Shown here piece after piece: positions 6,793 through 13,146 of a stretch of 20,016 bases of DNA (its first letter is position 1; every line of letters starts with the position of its first letter). Under the pieces are notes generated by a model. The model worked only from the letters and a program-made list of their open reading frames with translations. It was not told where the DNA came from and made no database searches. Location: the NCBI GenBank assembly GCA_964453155.1, contig CAYVQU010000094.1, forward strand, positions 1-20,016. Reading direction: 5' to 3'. Made by a program: the position numbers and the translations under genes. The stretch is from CAYVQU01 sp964453155 (GTDB lineage Bacteria > Chloroflexota > Anaerolineae > Anaerolineales > UBA11858).

Positions 6793-8286
6793 TCAGGCCG
6801 AATCGCGCAGCAAATTGTAAATCGGGTATTCGACCTGAACGGATTCGATCGCAGTATCGGGTTTGTCGACAAAAGTATTCAAAAATGCCATAAAGCGATA
6901 GATATCGGCGAAATTGGTAGCGATACCGACCGAAATCCGGATGGTGCTCGGGTTGCGGTTGTGTTCATTTCGGGCCCAGTCAAAGAAGAAATCGAACGAC
7001 ATCGGTTCAGGACGGCCAAAGGCTTGGGCCATTTCCTCACGGGTCAGGTCATGGACAATTTCGCCAGTGCCGGGGTTACAGAAGCAGCCGGTCCGTAAGG
7101 ATATGTTTTCGCGGTTGGCTAAAGCCTCCACTTTGCGATAGTCGAGACGGTTGCCATTGGGATCATCCAAACTGAAGGAGATCGTGCCGCCGCGTTCGAC
7201 CATATCGGTCGGGCCAAAGATCTGGACGAGAGGGGTACCATTGCTGTGTTTGAGGGCCGTCATCTGGTCAAGGAGCCAGCCCGTCAGGCAGTCAACCCGC
7301 TCATGGATAGTTCCAATGCCGATATTGGTAATATGCCGCAAACCGATCTCGATCGCGGGCAGAGTGAGAAAGTTGACCGTACCATCCTCATAACCGGCTT
7401 CTCCATCGAGAAGATAGTGCCAGCCGGCCCCCTGAACGGAGGTGATCGAAATCGTCCCACCCGCGAACCAGGGGCGCTGCAGCTGGCGCAGTGTATCCCG
7501 TCGGGCTAAGAGACAACCTACCCCGGTGGGATAACCAAACATCTTATAAAACGATAGGGGCACAAAATCGGGTTTCCACTGGCCTAGATCGAGGCGGTTG
7601 GTGGGGACGAAGGCCGCGGCATCCAAAAGTACGTGCCAACCTTTCTCCTGGGCCTTCGCAATCCATTCCAGGGGATGTTGTACACCAGTGAAATTAGATT
7701 GGGCAGGGTAAGCAAATAAGTTGAAGGTTTCAGGTTGAACGTTGGAAAGTTCGGCGTTTAAGGCTTCAGGATCGAAACGGAGTTCAGGTTGGACGGTGGG
7801 GAGATAGGTAACCTCAGCCTCTTTGCCGCTGGCAAACTCACGGATGCCATTGACCGAATTGTGATTGTCATACGCCGGGAGGAAGCGGCTGTTGGGACCA
7901 AAAGGATAGGCCTCACCAACCAGCTTCAGCGCCCCGCTGGCATTGGGGGTGAAAATGGCAACATACTCGGTGGGGTCGGCATTGAAATACTTCAATACGT
8001 AGCTCCGAGCTTGCTCAACGAGATGGGTCATCGCCAGAGAAGTCGGATTTTTAGAATGGGGATTGCCAAATACGCCCTCAGAAAGCAACTGCATGTGCTG
8101 ATGCAGCTGGGATTCGGCGTAAAGACCGCCGCCGGTATAGTCCAGATAAACCTGATTGAGTTTATCGAGCCGAGCATATTCCCGATCTCGTAACTCGTCG
8201 ATCATTTTGGTGGCTTCAAAACAGGGGTAAGCTGTCATAAAAGCGGCATAGGCTGCTGCCATGTTCTCGGGGGTATAGTTGGTCAT
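6793..8286 (-). CDS. Class V aminotransferase, Moco sulfurase N-terminal-like PLP enzyme
   Basis: This 497-residue protein is a fold-type I PLP enzyme of the cysteine desulfurase-like group. Key features are YLDYTGGGLYAES near residue 47, GNPHSKNPTS (74-83), the PLP-ring Asp222 (LLDAAAFVP), Lys248 in SFYKMFGYPTGVGCLLAR (Schiff base) and RTGCFCNPGTGE with Cys401 and Cys403. SFYK-x-FG-x-PTG and the paired Cys motif are typical of the N-terminal domain of eukaryotic molybdenum cofactor sulfurase, which takes sulfur from cysteine. The C-terminal MOSC domain of full Moco sulfurase is absent. The likely role is a cysteine desulfurase or lyase; the sulfur acceptor is unknown. The start is supported by AGGAG nine bases upstream. 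No molybdenum cofactor gene is nearby. Confidence 0.8.
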   Translation of the reverse strand: MTNYTPENMAAAYAAFMTAYPCFEATKMIDELRDREYARLDKLNQVYLDYTGGGLYAESQLHQHMQLLSEGVFGNPHSKNPTSLAMTHLVEQARSYVLKYFNADPTEYVAIFTPNASGALKLVGEAYPFGPNSRFLPAYDNHNSVNGIREFASGKEAEVTYLPTVQPELRFDPEALNAELSNVQPETFNLFAYPAQSNFTGVQHPLEWIAKAQEKGWHVLLDAAAFVPTNRLDLGQWKPDFVPLSFYKMFGYPTGVGCLLARRDTLRQLQRPWFAGGTISITSVQGAGWHYLLDGEAGYEDGTVNFLTLPAIEIGLRHITNIGIGTIHERVDCLTGWLLDQMTALKHSNGTPLVQIFGPTDMVERGGTISFSLDDPNGNRLDYRKVEALANRENISLRTGCFCNPGTGEIVHDLTREEMAQAFGRPEPMSFDFFFDWARNEHNRNPSTIRISVGIATNFADIYRFMAFLNTFVDKPDTAIESVQVEYPIYNLLRDSA

Positions 8287-8319
8287 GGGAGTGTGCTCCT
8301 AATTATTTTTAATTGAAAC

Positions 8320-8545
8320 CGCAGATGAACGCGGATAAATGCTGATAGCGATCACCAATGGTACGAATTTTCCTGATATGACGAATTATTTTTAAAAATA
8401 TTCGTGTCATTCCTAGAACTCTGTTAGGTGGAATTTTGAGAATCTCTGTGTTCTCAGCGTCTCTACGCCAATTTTGGGAGTAAAAGCACCAGAATCAGGC
8501 CAAAATTCGTAAAAATTAGCGTAATTAGCGGTTAAAAACCAGTCC
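8320..8545. repeat. Intergenic region made of several repeat remnants
   Basis: The 318-bp gap at 8287-8604 holds no gene. I see one arm of the CGCAGATGAACGCGGATAAA phrase (about 8328-8347), a hairpin with arms ATGACGAAT (8378-8386) and ATTCGTGTCAT (8400-8410), a phrase GAATCTCTGTGTTCTCAGCG (about 8440-8459) like the repeats at 5295 and 18557, and TTAGCGTAATTAGCGG (about 8517-8532). These look like worn copies of repeat families seen elsewhere in the window. Confidence 0.5.
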
Positions 8546-8604
8546 ATAGTTAAGGTCCGTTACACCATTTAAAATGCTCTGCGTTTACCTGGGGTTATTC
8601 TCTT

Positions 8605-9285
8605 TTAGATCACCTGAACATTGTCAAGATCCCCGTGCAAGATGGCTTCGAGGATGCGGTCACGGGATGTGATGATTTGGTCAGTGATGACGGCGCGGAC
8701 GGCGGAAATATCGCCTTTTTCGAGAGCTGCGACAACTTCTTGATGTTCGCGGCGCATCTCTTCGCTGCTATCGCGCAGGCGGAGGCCAAGGTGGAAGAGG
8801 CGCTCCATTTCATTAAATAAATCTTCGAGTAAGCCCACCAACCGGCGGTTGGTGGCGGCTTCGGCTAATGCCAGGTGAAAGGCCCGGTTGGTATTTAGAA
8901 ACGAAATATGCGTTTCTGGTTCCGCCGGTTCATATTTGACCGTGGACATCGCCCGCAATCCAGCAATCAAGGCCGAAGAGGGGTTTTGGGCGGCGCGTTC
9001 GGCGGCGGTGACTTCTAAAATCAGCCGTAAATCAAACAGATCACGAATATCTTTGATCGTGATTGGGGCCACCATATAGCCCCGTCCTGGCAGGCGGGTC
9101 ATCAGGCCTTCGTAACAGGTTTGGGCCAGGGCTTCGCGCATTGGAGTTTTACTGACGGCGTACCGGCGAGCCAATTCGCGTTCCGATACTACCTGGCCGG
9201 GGATGAGAACACAGGTCAGTATTTCATGGTGCAGTTGTTGGTACGCCTGGTTTGCCAAGGTTGAATCTGGATCAAAAGAAGTCAT
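8605..9285 (-). CDS. GntR family transcriptional regulator with FCD domain (FadR subfamily)
   Basis: This 226-residue regulator has an N-terminal winged helix (about residues 8-73, with the typical GQVVSERELARRYAVSKTPMREAL and GRGYMVAP wing) and a C-terminal all-helical FCD effector domain (about 79-220). FCD domains usually bind a metal with Asp-x3-His plus two further His. Here the first position reads Asn133-x3-His137, His181 is present in EHQEVVAALEKGD, and the usual third His seems replaced near Gln203, so metal binding may be altered. Such proteins sense small organic acids and repress nearby catabolic or transport genes. A strong minus-strand promoter with two palindromes over its -10 and start region suggests autoregulation. 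Its targets could be the downstream class V enzyme or the divergent membrane operon; neither is proven. Confidence 0.85.
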   Translation of the reverse strand: MTSFDPDSTLANQAYQQLHHEILTCVLIPGQVVSERELARRYAVSKTPMREALAQTCYEGLMTRLPGRGYMVAPITIKDIRDLFDLRLILEVTAAERAAQNPSSALIAGLRAMSTVKYEPAEPETHISFLNTNRAFHLALAEAATNRRLVGLLEDLFNEMERLFHLGLRLRDSSEEMRREHQEVVAALEKGDISAVRAVITDQIITSRDRILEAILHGDLDNVQVI

Positions 9286-9302
9286 AAGAGTTGGTCCATA
9301 GC

Positions 9303-9323
9303 TGGTATACCACTATTGTACAA
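9303..9323. promoter_or_regulatory. Paired palindromic operator candidates over the gntR promoter
   Basis: TGGTATACCA (9303-9312) and TTGTACAA (9316-9323) are perfect palindromes with centres 12 bp apart. FadR-subfamily regulators commonly bind TNGT-N3-ACNA-like sites, and TGGTATACCA is close to that. The pair covers the -10 box and expected start of the gntR promoter, as expected for autorepression. Confidence 0.5.
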
Positions 9324-9344
9324 CCATTCATTCAGCGGTGTCAA
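9315..9344 (-). promoter_or_regulatory. Sigma70 promoter of gntR
   Basis: On the minus strand a perfect TTGACA (9344-9339) is followed after 18 bp by TACAAT (9320-9315). The predicted start near 9308 leaves a leader of about 20 nt before the ATG at 9285. Confidence 0.65.
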
Positions 9345-9363
9345 CAAATTTCATAACAAATAC

Positions 9364-9392
9364 TTGACTCTTTGTCATTAGTCTTATATAAT
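9364..9392 (+). promoter_or_regulatory. Strong sigma70 promoter of the membrane-protein operon
   Basis: TTGACT (9364-9369), a 17-bp spacer and a perfect TATAAT (9387-9392) place the transcript start near 9399, about 55 nt before the first gene. It is the closest match to consensus in the window and diverges from the gntR promoter only 20 bp away. Confidence 0.75.
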
Positions 9393-9398
9393 CCAAAA

Positions 9399-9417
9399 CA
9401 CTTTGAAAAACAAAGTG
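9399..9417. promoter_or_regulatory. 19-bp dyad at the operon transcription start
   Basis: CACTTTG (9399-9405) and CAAAGTG (9411-9417) are perfect inverted arms around five A residues. They begin at the predicted transcription start. This is a natural operator position for a dimeric winged-helix protein such as the one encoded at the end of the same operon; a 5'UTR hairpin is the alternative. Confidence 0.45.
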
Positions 9418-9453
9418 AACTGATATTCAAAGAAAATCACACCAGGAGTTTAT

Positions 9454-10113
9454 ATGGCTCAAATTTTCAATATCGAAGCCGCAGAGAAAGAGGCGTTCAG
9501 GTTAAGCACCAGCAAAGATGGTTTGTATGATATCTTCTGGGGCTTTTATTTGATTGTCCTGAGTTTTTCATCCCAACTTTCCGTTAGCGGGCTGACTCGC
9601 CCGTGGAATTCTTTATTAATTGGATTTTTGGCATTGATCGGCCTGGGATTGGTAACCCTGATCAAAAAAAATTCCATCCTTCCCCGAATTGGCATCATGA
9701 AAATGAGTTCGGCCCGGCGCACCAGGCTGCGGCGCGCCCGCACAATACTGATCCTTTCTGCCGGCCTCACCGTCCTATTTCTGGGGTTAATTTTGGCCGG
9801 TTTTATGGGTGAGCAATTGATCAAAGGCCTCCCCCCCTGGATCAGCGGGTTTCGTTCGGTGGGATTATTTGGATTGGTTGTGATTGGGTTATTTAGTTTA
9901 TTCGCCCATACCATGGACGTGCCGCGCGCCTATCTCTATGGAGTGTTGTTTGCCCTTAGTTTTTCCCTGGCGGTGGTGCTCGAGGAGTTCGCGGGACTGA
10001 CGTATCATTTACCACTATTGATTTATGGAGTGGCAGTCATCGGGGTGGGGAGTTTTATTCTGCGGGGCTTTCTCCGGGATCACCCCCACCCGAGTGATAT
10101 CAACGAATTGTAG
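9454..10113 (+). CDS. Membrane protein of unknown function, paralog 1 of 3
   Basis: I do not recognise a named family for this 219-residue protein. It has a short N-terminal cytosolic-looking stretch (IEAAEKEAFRLSTSKDGLYD) and about six hydrophobic segments (roughly residues 27-45, 53-70, 96-118, 135-153, 158-176, 185-204). A basic loop between segments 2 and 3 contains LPRIGIMKMSSARRTRLRRA. The same plan and the motifs AE-x-KA(F/W), DGL(Y/W)DI(F/Y), PR(I/L)G-x-(M/V)K and a late (V/I/Y)PR followed by a Tyr-rich helix recur in the next two genes, so the three arose by tandem duplication. AGGAG stands seven bases before the ATG. It is the first gene of a four-gene operon with 10-bp gaps. No enzyme motif is visible. 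Confidence 0.75.
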   Translation: MAQIFNIEAAEKEAFRLSTSKDGLYDIFWGFYLIVLSFSSQLSVSGLTRPWNSLLIGFLALIGLGLVTLIKKNSILPRIGIMKMSSARRTRLRRARTILILSAGLTVLFLGLILAGFMGEQLIKGLPPWISGFRSVGLFGLVVIGLFSLFAHTMDVPRAYLYGVLFALSFSLAVVLEEFAGLTYHLPLLIYGVAVIGVGSFILRGFLRDHPHPSDINEL

Positions 10114-10123
10114 GAGTTTACCG

Positions 10124-10789
10124 ATGTCATCTATAGATGTAAAAATGGCTGAGCGGAAAGCCTTCTAACTGCGGACCAGTCAGGATGGTCTTTACGATAT
10201 TTTTCTGGGAATATTCATTATTCTGATGAGTGCAGCCCCTTGGTTAGATGAAAATGGTTTACGCTCGCCGTGGAATATGGTGGTGATCGAAGTCATTGGT
10301 TTTGCTATTTTGGGTGGGGTCCTGATTACCAAAAAACGGGTGACCACTCCCCGGATCGGACAAGTAAAATTCGGAACCGCGCGCCAAACGCGGATTAAAC
10401 AGTTGAGTTTTGGCATGGCGCTTGTTTTTATCATCACCATAATATTGTTTGGCTTGACAATTCGGGCCATTTATTTCCGAGAACCGCTCTGGTCGCTACC
10501 TATTCAATCCAATTTCCCCTTAGATATTGTCCACACCGGTGCGGGGATTTTTATCTTCATCATCTTCAGCATTATCGGATTGGTGAACAATATCCCCCGG
10601 ATGGTGCTATACGGATTTTTATTTGGGTTGGGCTATGTTGCTGCAACGGCCTTACAAGATATCACCGGTAATCCATTTTATTGGCCATGGGGGTTATCTG
10701 GATTGATCGTAGTGATTATCGGCGTGATCCTTTTCATTCGATTTTTGAACCAATACCCGGCGCGCGCAGTTTATCCGGCAGAATTATAG
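10124..10789 (+). pseudogene. Membrane protein of unknown function, paralog 2 of 3, with in-frame stop at codon 15
   Basis: Starting at ATG 10124, with AGGAG correctly placed seven bases upstream, the frame reads MSSIDVKMAERKAF, then TAA (10166-10168), then LRTSQDGLYDIFLG and onward without break to 10789. The parts on both sides match the paralogs: AEKEAFRLSTSKDGLYDIF in copy 1 has an Arg exactly where the stop stands. A single base change of a sense codon (for example CAA or GAA to TAA) would explain it. The nearest later ATG (10226) lies inside the first membrane segment and has no good ribosome-binding site, so reinitiation would give a shortened 187-residue product. It is either a recent null allele, a sequencing error, or read-through. 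The rest shows the same about six-segment plan. Confidence 0.75.
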
Positions 10790-10799
10790 GAGAGATACC

Positions 10800-11447
10800 A
10801 TGATTAACCAAATTAACGTGAAAACGGCTGAACGAAAGGCTTGGCGGAGTGTGTTTCAAGATGGGCTGTGGGACATCTACCTGGGCCTGCTGCTCCTGGC
10901 GATGGGTATTGGTGATCTACTCGACAATTATGCGCTGAGTAAAGTCCAATACTACGCGATCTATTTCGGCGTGATCATCTTCGCAATGCTGGTGCTGTGG
11001 GCGGGGAAACGCTTTATCACCCTCCCCCGCCTAGGCCGGGTAAAATTTGGTTCCCAAGGGAAAATGCGCCAAAACAAAACTCGACTACTTTTATTCATCT
11101 CGGTCGCTTTTGGATTGATCGCCTGGTTTTTGGCGGATGCTGGTCTCAAGGGGAAATTGAACACCGATCTGATGGACGTGATCTTCCCGCTGGCCTACGT
11201 GGTCAATATGCTCCTGGTATTTGGGTTGGGCGCCTACTTTTTAGATTACCCTCGCCTATATATCGTCGCCGTAATGTTCGCCTTACCAATTCCACTCAAA
11301 ATTTTGCTGCGCAGTTGGATTGGCGTCAGTGGTGGCTATCTCACTTTTGTCATTCCGGCCCTCTTTATCGTTGGGATGGGAACATATTGCCTGGTGAAAT
11401 TTATCCGCATGTATCCCCAACTCAACGATTCCAAAGAGGTTGTCTGA
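10800..11447 (+). CDS. Membrane protein of unknown function, paralog 3 of 3
   Basis: This 215-residue protein has the shared N-terminal motif (TAERKAWRSVFQDGLWDIYLG), about six hydrophobic segments, the loop LPRLGRVKFGSQGKMRQNK between segments 2 and 3, and DYPRLYIVAVMFALPI before the last pair of segments. It ends in a polar tail after FIRMYPQ. GGAG stands eight bases before the ATG at 10800, ten bases after the previous stop. Its TGA (11445-11447) is followed after one base by the ATG of the winged-helix regulator, so the two are probably translationally coupled. The charged loop with PR(I/L)G-x-(V/M)K is the best-kept part across the paralogs and is the place to look for function. The family is unknown to me. 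Confidence 0.75.
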   Translation: MINQINVKTAERKAWRSVFQDGLWDIYLGLLLLAMGIGDLLDNYALSKVQYYAIYFGVIIFAMLVLWAGKRFITLPRLGRVKFGSQGKMRQNKTRLLLFISVAFGLIAWFLADAGLKGKLNTDLMDVIFPLAYVVNMLLVFGLGAYFLDYPRLYIVAVMFALPIPLKILLRSWIGVSGGYLTFVIPALFIVGMGTYCLVKFIRMYPQLNDSKEVV

Positions 11448-11448
11448 A

Positions 11449-11772
11449 ATGACCGCCGAACACGACGTCGATTTAGGCCCTCTTAGCGACATTGATCGGA
11501 CCATCCACTCCCCGGCTCGCCTGATGGTAATGACCTACCTCTACGCGGTCGAAAGCGCCGATTACATCTTTCTCCAAAACCTGACCGGGCTAACCTGGGG
11601 AAATTTATCTTCACATCTCAGTAAGTTGGAGAAGGATGGGTATGTGGAAGTGCAAAAAGAAATCGTGGGGAAGAAAGTCCACAGCATGGTGAATCTGACT
11701 GCAGCTGGACGCGAAGCTTTTCGGGCTTATAAACAAACCATGCAGCAGGTTTTGGGAGATTTACCAGACTAA
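11449..11772 (+). CDS. Winged-helix transcriptional regulator (ArsR/MarR-like, HTH_34 type)
   Basis: The 107-residue protein is a small winged helix: an initial helix with SPARLMVMTYLYAVESADYIFLQ, the helix-turn-helix LTGLTWGNLSSHLSKLEKDGYVEV, and a beta wing with EIVGKKVHSMVNLTAAGREAFRAY. This matches the winged-helix DNA-binding domain family often found as small one-domain regulators. No metal-sensing Cys motif is present. I chose ATG 11449 (GAGGT nine bases upstream) over an upstream TTG at 11440 that overlaps the preceding gene. As the last gene of the operon it is well placed to control it, perhaps through the dyad at 9399-9417. The ligand is unknown. Confidence 0.8.
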   Translation: MTAEHDVDLGPLSDIDRTIHSPARLMVMTYLYAVESADYIFLQNLTGLTWGNLSSHLSKLEKDGYVEVQKEIVGKKVHSMVNLTAAGREAFRAYKQTMQQVLGDLPD

Positions 11773-11780
11773 GTGGCCTG

Positions 11781-11890
11781 TCTCGCAAGAAGCTAAAATT
11801 ATGTCATGCTGAGCACATCTGCAGTATGCTGAAATTACTCATGTGATCGCGTGCGAAGCATCTTTAATTATTTTCTTGAAACTTGCGAGA
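11781..11890. repeat. Inverted repeat element 1 of the hairpin cluster
   Basis: TCTCGCAAG (11781-11789) and CTTGCGAGA (11882-11890) are perfect terminal inverted arms of a 110-bp element. Inside lie TGTCATGCTGAGC and GCGTGCGAAGCATCT, which from memory resemble a TGTCAT..GCTGAGC..GAAGCATCT-type repeat widespread in bacterial intergenic DNA. No coding sequence is inside. Confidence 0.5.
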
Positions 11891-11897
11891 TAAACTA

Positions 11898-11956
11898 CTA
11901 AGTGTGTGGCGGTTTTAGTTCAAAAAATGCTAACAAGATTTACCGCCACACCTTAG
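11898..11956. repeat. Inverted repeat element 2 of the hairpin cluster
   Basis: CTAAGTGTGTGGCGGT (11898-11913) pairs with ACCGCCACACCTTAG (11942-11956) with one bulged base, giving a 15-bp stem around a 28-nt loop. Confidence 0.65.
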
Positions 11957-12007
11957 CAGATTTCGGTTGAACTTGAGTTTTATGTCATGTGAATTTCCGA
12001 AATCTGC
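11956..12007. repeat. Inverted repeat element 3 of the hairpin cluster
   Basis: GCAGATTTCGG (11956-11966) and CCGAAATCTGC (11997-12007) form a perfect 11-bp stem around a 30-nt loop. It abuts element 2, sharing one base. Confidence 0.6.
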
Positions 12008-12014
12008 ATAAATG

Positions 12015-12062
12015 AGACCTTCCAGGTTTTAAGCAAACTATGTTTGCCAACCTGGAAGGTCT
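12015..12062. repeat. Inverted repeat element 4 of the hairpin cluster, near the end of the methyltransferase gene
   Basis: AGACCTTCCAGGTT (12015-12028) and AACCTGGAAGGTCT (12049-12062) form a perfect 14-bp stem. Inside, GCAAAC (12033-12038) pairs with GTTTGC (12042-12047) around TAT. The 48-bp hairpin ends seven bases from the methyltransferase stop and could act in 3'-end formation for the minus-strand gene. No T tract follows. Confidence 0.65.
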
Positions 12063-12069
12063 AAGCCGT

Positions 12070-12822
12070 TTACTTCAGCCTGAGCACAAACACCCCCCAA
12101 TCACACAGCGGGCGTTCGTAGCGGAAATAATTGCGGCGATTTTTGTCCGCGAACGCGCTGAGTTGATCTAGCGCCGGATCATTCGGGTTCTCCCGCATCC
12201 ACCCTTCGTAGGCCCACCAATGCATGCTCTCGTAGCGATCCCAATCGGTATCGGTGGCTAAGACCATCTCGACGGGAATGGTGCCGCAGTCTGCGAGCAT
12301 ATCCAAAATTTGTTCAAGCCCCACAGCCCATTCACCACGCTGCACACCCATAGCAGTCAAGGCCTCATCCGAGGGTTCTTCCCGCCAAAGAATTTCTCCC
12401 ATCAGAATCAAGCTATCGGCGTTTAGCTTCAACCCCTTTTGCCTGATTAATTCCAGGGTGCCGCGCGTCCCCCCACCAATCCAGTTGGCCCCGATACAAC
12501 TGACGATATCGTAAGTTTCGGGTTCGGTCTTGAATTTTGCGGCATCAGCTTGAATGAATTCCACCTGATCTGCCACATCCAATTCAGCAGCACGTTGTCG
12601 GGCCGCATCCAGGAAGACGGCGCTGATATCCACTCCGGTTCCGGTATGTCCATATTGGGCCGCCCAGCGGTTGAGCATTTCGCCTTTACCACAGGCCAAA
12701 TCCAACTGGCGCATTTCCGGTTTTATTCGACAAATATCCCCTAACAGCATCAATTTATCATCCGAAAAAGGATTGAGTATCCGGTGATTTTTTTCTCCGA
12801 TTTCGTGAAAACGTAAAGACAT
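12070..12822 (-). CDS. Class I SAM-dependent methyltransferase
   Basis: The 250-residue protein has a Rossmann-type methyltransferase core. Motif I is LDLACGKGEML (residues 40-50), the acidic end of strand 2 is VDIS (Asp65), the adenine-binding acidic motif is IQADAAKF (Asp93), and motif IV is YDIVSCIGANWIGGG. The C-terminal part has helices with many Trp and Tyr residues (YESMHWWAYEGWMREN) that likely shape the substrate pocket. It acts in the cytosol on an unknown substrate. I chose Met at 12822 (MSLRFHEIGEKNHRILNP), preceded by AAGGAAAT; the upstream Met at 12867 adds 15 residues unlike the family. A structured leader RNA with a terminator lies upstream, so expression may be attenuated. 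Confidence 0.8.
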   Translation of the reverse strand: MSLRFHEIGEKNHRILNPFSDDKLMLLGDICRIKPEMRQLDLACGKGEMLNRWAAQYGHTGTGVDISAVFLDAARQRAAELDVADQVEFIQADAAKFKTEPETYDIVSCIGANWIGGGTRGTLELIRQKGLKLNADSLILMGEILWREEPSDEALTAMGVQRGEWAVGLEQILDMLADCGTIPVEMVLATDTDWDRYESMHWWAYEGWMRENPNDPALDQLSAFADKNRRNYFRYERPLCDWGVFVLRLK

Positions 12823-12920
12823 GGTTATTTTATTTCCTTTTTTATTGCGAACTGGCCAATAGCACAAATTTTTGAAGATCGTTAGTTCGTGTCATTCGAC
12901 AAATTCGGTTCATTCGTGTT

Positions 12921-12955
12921 AAAAGACAAAAACCACAGGCAAACGCGCCCGTGGT
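12921..12955 (-). terminator. Intrinsic terminator upstream of the methyltransferase gene
   Basis: On the minus strand ACCACGGGC (12955-12947) pairs with GCCTGTGGT (12940-12932), nine pairs with one G/U, around the loop GCGTTT. TTTTGTCTTTT (12931-12921) follows directly. It stands about 100 bp before the methyltransferase ATG, so it ends either a separate small RNA or a leader of that gene. Confidence 0.75.
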
Positions 12956-13140
12956 CAAGTTGTGACGAATTTATAGATGAATAGAAACCATCTGAATGTG
13001 GCGCGTTCACACGTACCCGTAGAGATTTCTCCCTGGATGGGCACCAACAAAACCTACGCAACCACTTGAGATAACTTCAAACACACTCCTTTATTCAAAG
13101 ATCGCCAGGATTTTACCATAACCTTTTGGCAAAAAATGCG
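12921..13140 (-). ncRNA. Structured leader RNA or small RNA of unknown class
   Basis: On the minus strand a 115-nt domain is closed by a long stem: bases 13069-13057 (TCAAGTGGTTGCG) pair with 12967-12955 (CGTCACAACTTGA), 11 of 13 positions. Inside are two hairpins, GTGCCC with GGGTAC (13044-13039 and 13018-13013) and AGATG with CATCT (12993-12989 and 12979-12975). The segment TGAACGCGCC (13009-13000) is fully complementary, allowing one U/G, to GGCGCGTTTG (12949-12940) in the terminator, so the two structures exclude each other. This is the pattern of a riboswitch or attenuator controlling the methyltransferase; a free regulatory RNA is the alternative. I could not match it to TPP, SAM, cobalamin, T-box, 6S or SRP RNA consensus by eye. 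The 5' end is a guess from a TATAAT at 13152-13147. Confidence 0.5.
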
Positions 13141-13146
13141 TTTAAA

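Noticed and set aside
11781..12062. CRISPR-like repeat cluster
   Set aside because: The units differ in sequence and length and there are no regular spacers or cas genes.
12823..12867. Fifteen-residue N-terminal extension of the methyltransferase
   Set aside because: The family-like sequence and the AAGGA site fit the ATG at 12822.
13000..13009. Resemblance to the T-box antiterminator sequence
   Set aside because: There is no UGGNACC bulge, the distance to the terminator is too long, and the downstream gene is not an aminoacyl-tRNA synthetase or amino acid gene.
13013..13044. Resemblance to a TPP riboswitch (GGTGCCC and an AGAAAT stretch on the minus strand)
   Set aside because: The diagnostic second half of the TPP consensus is absent, and no thiamine gene is downstream.
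13040..13070. AACAAAACCTACGCAACC on the plus strand looked like a tmRNA tag region
   Set aside because: No tRNA-like ends or CCA are near and the resolved structure is on the minus strand.
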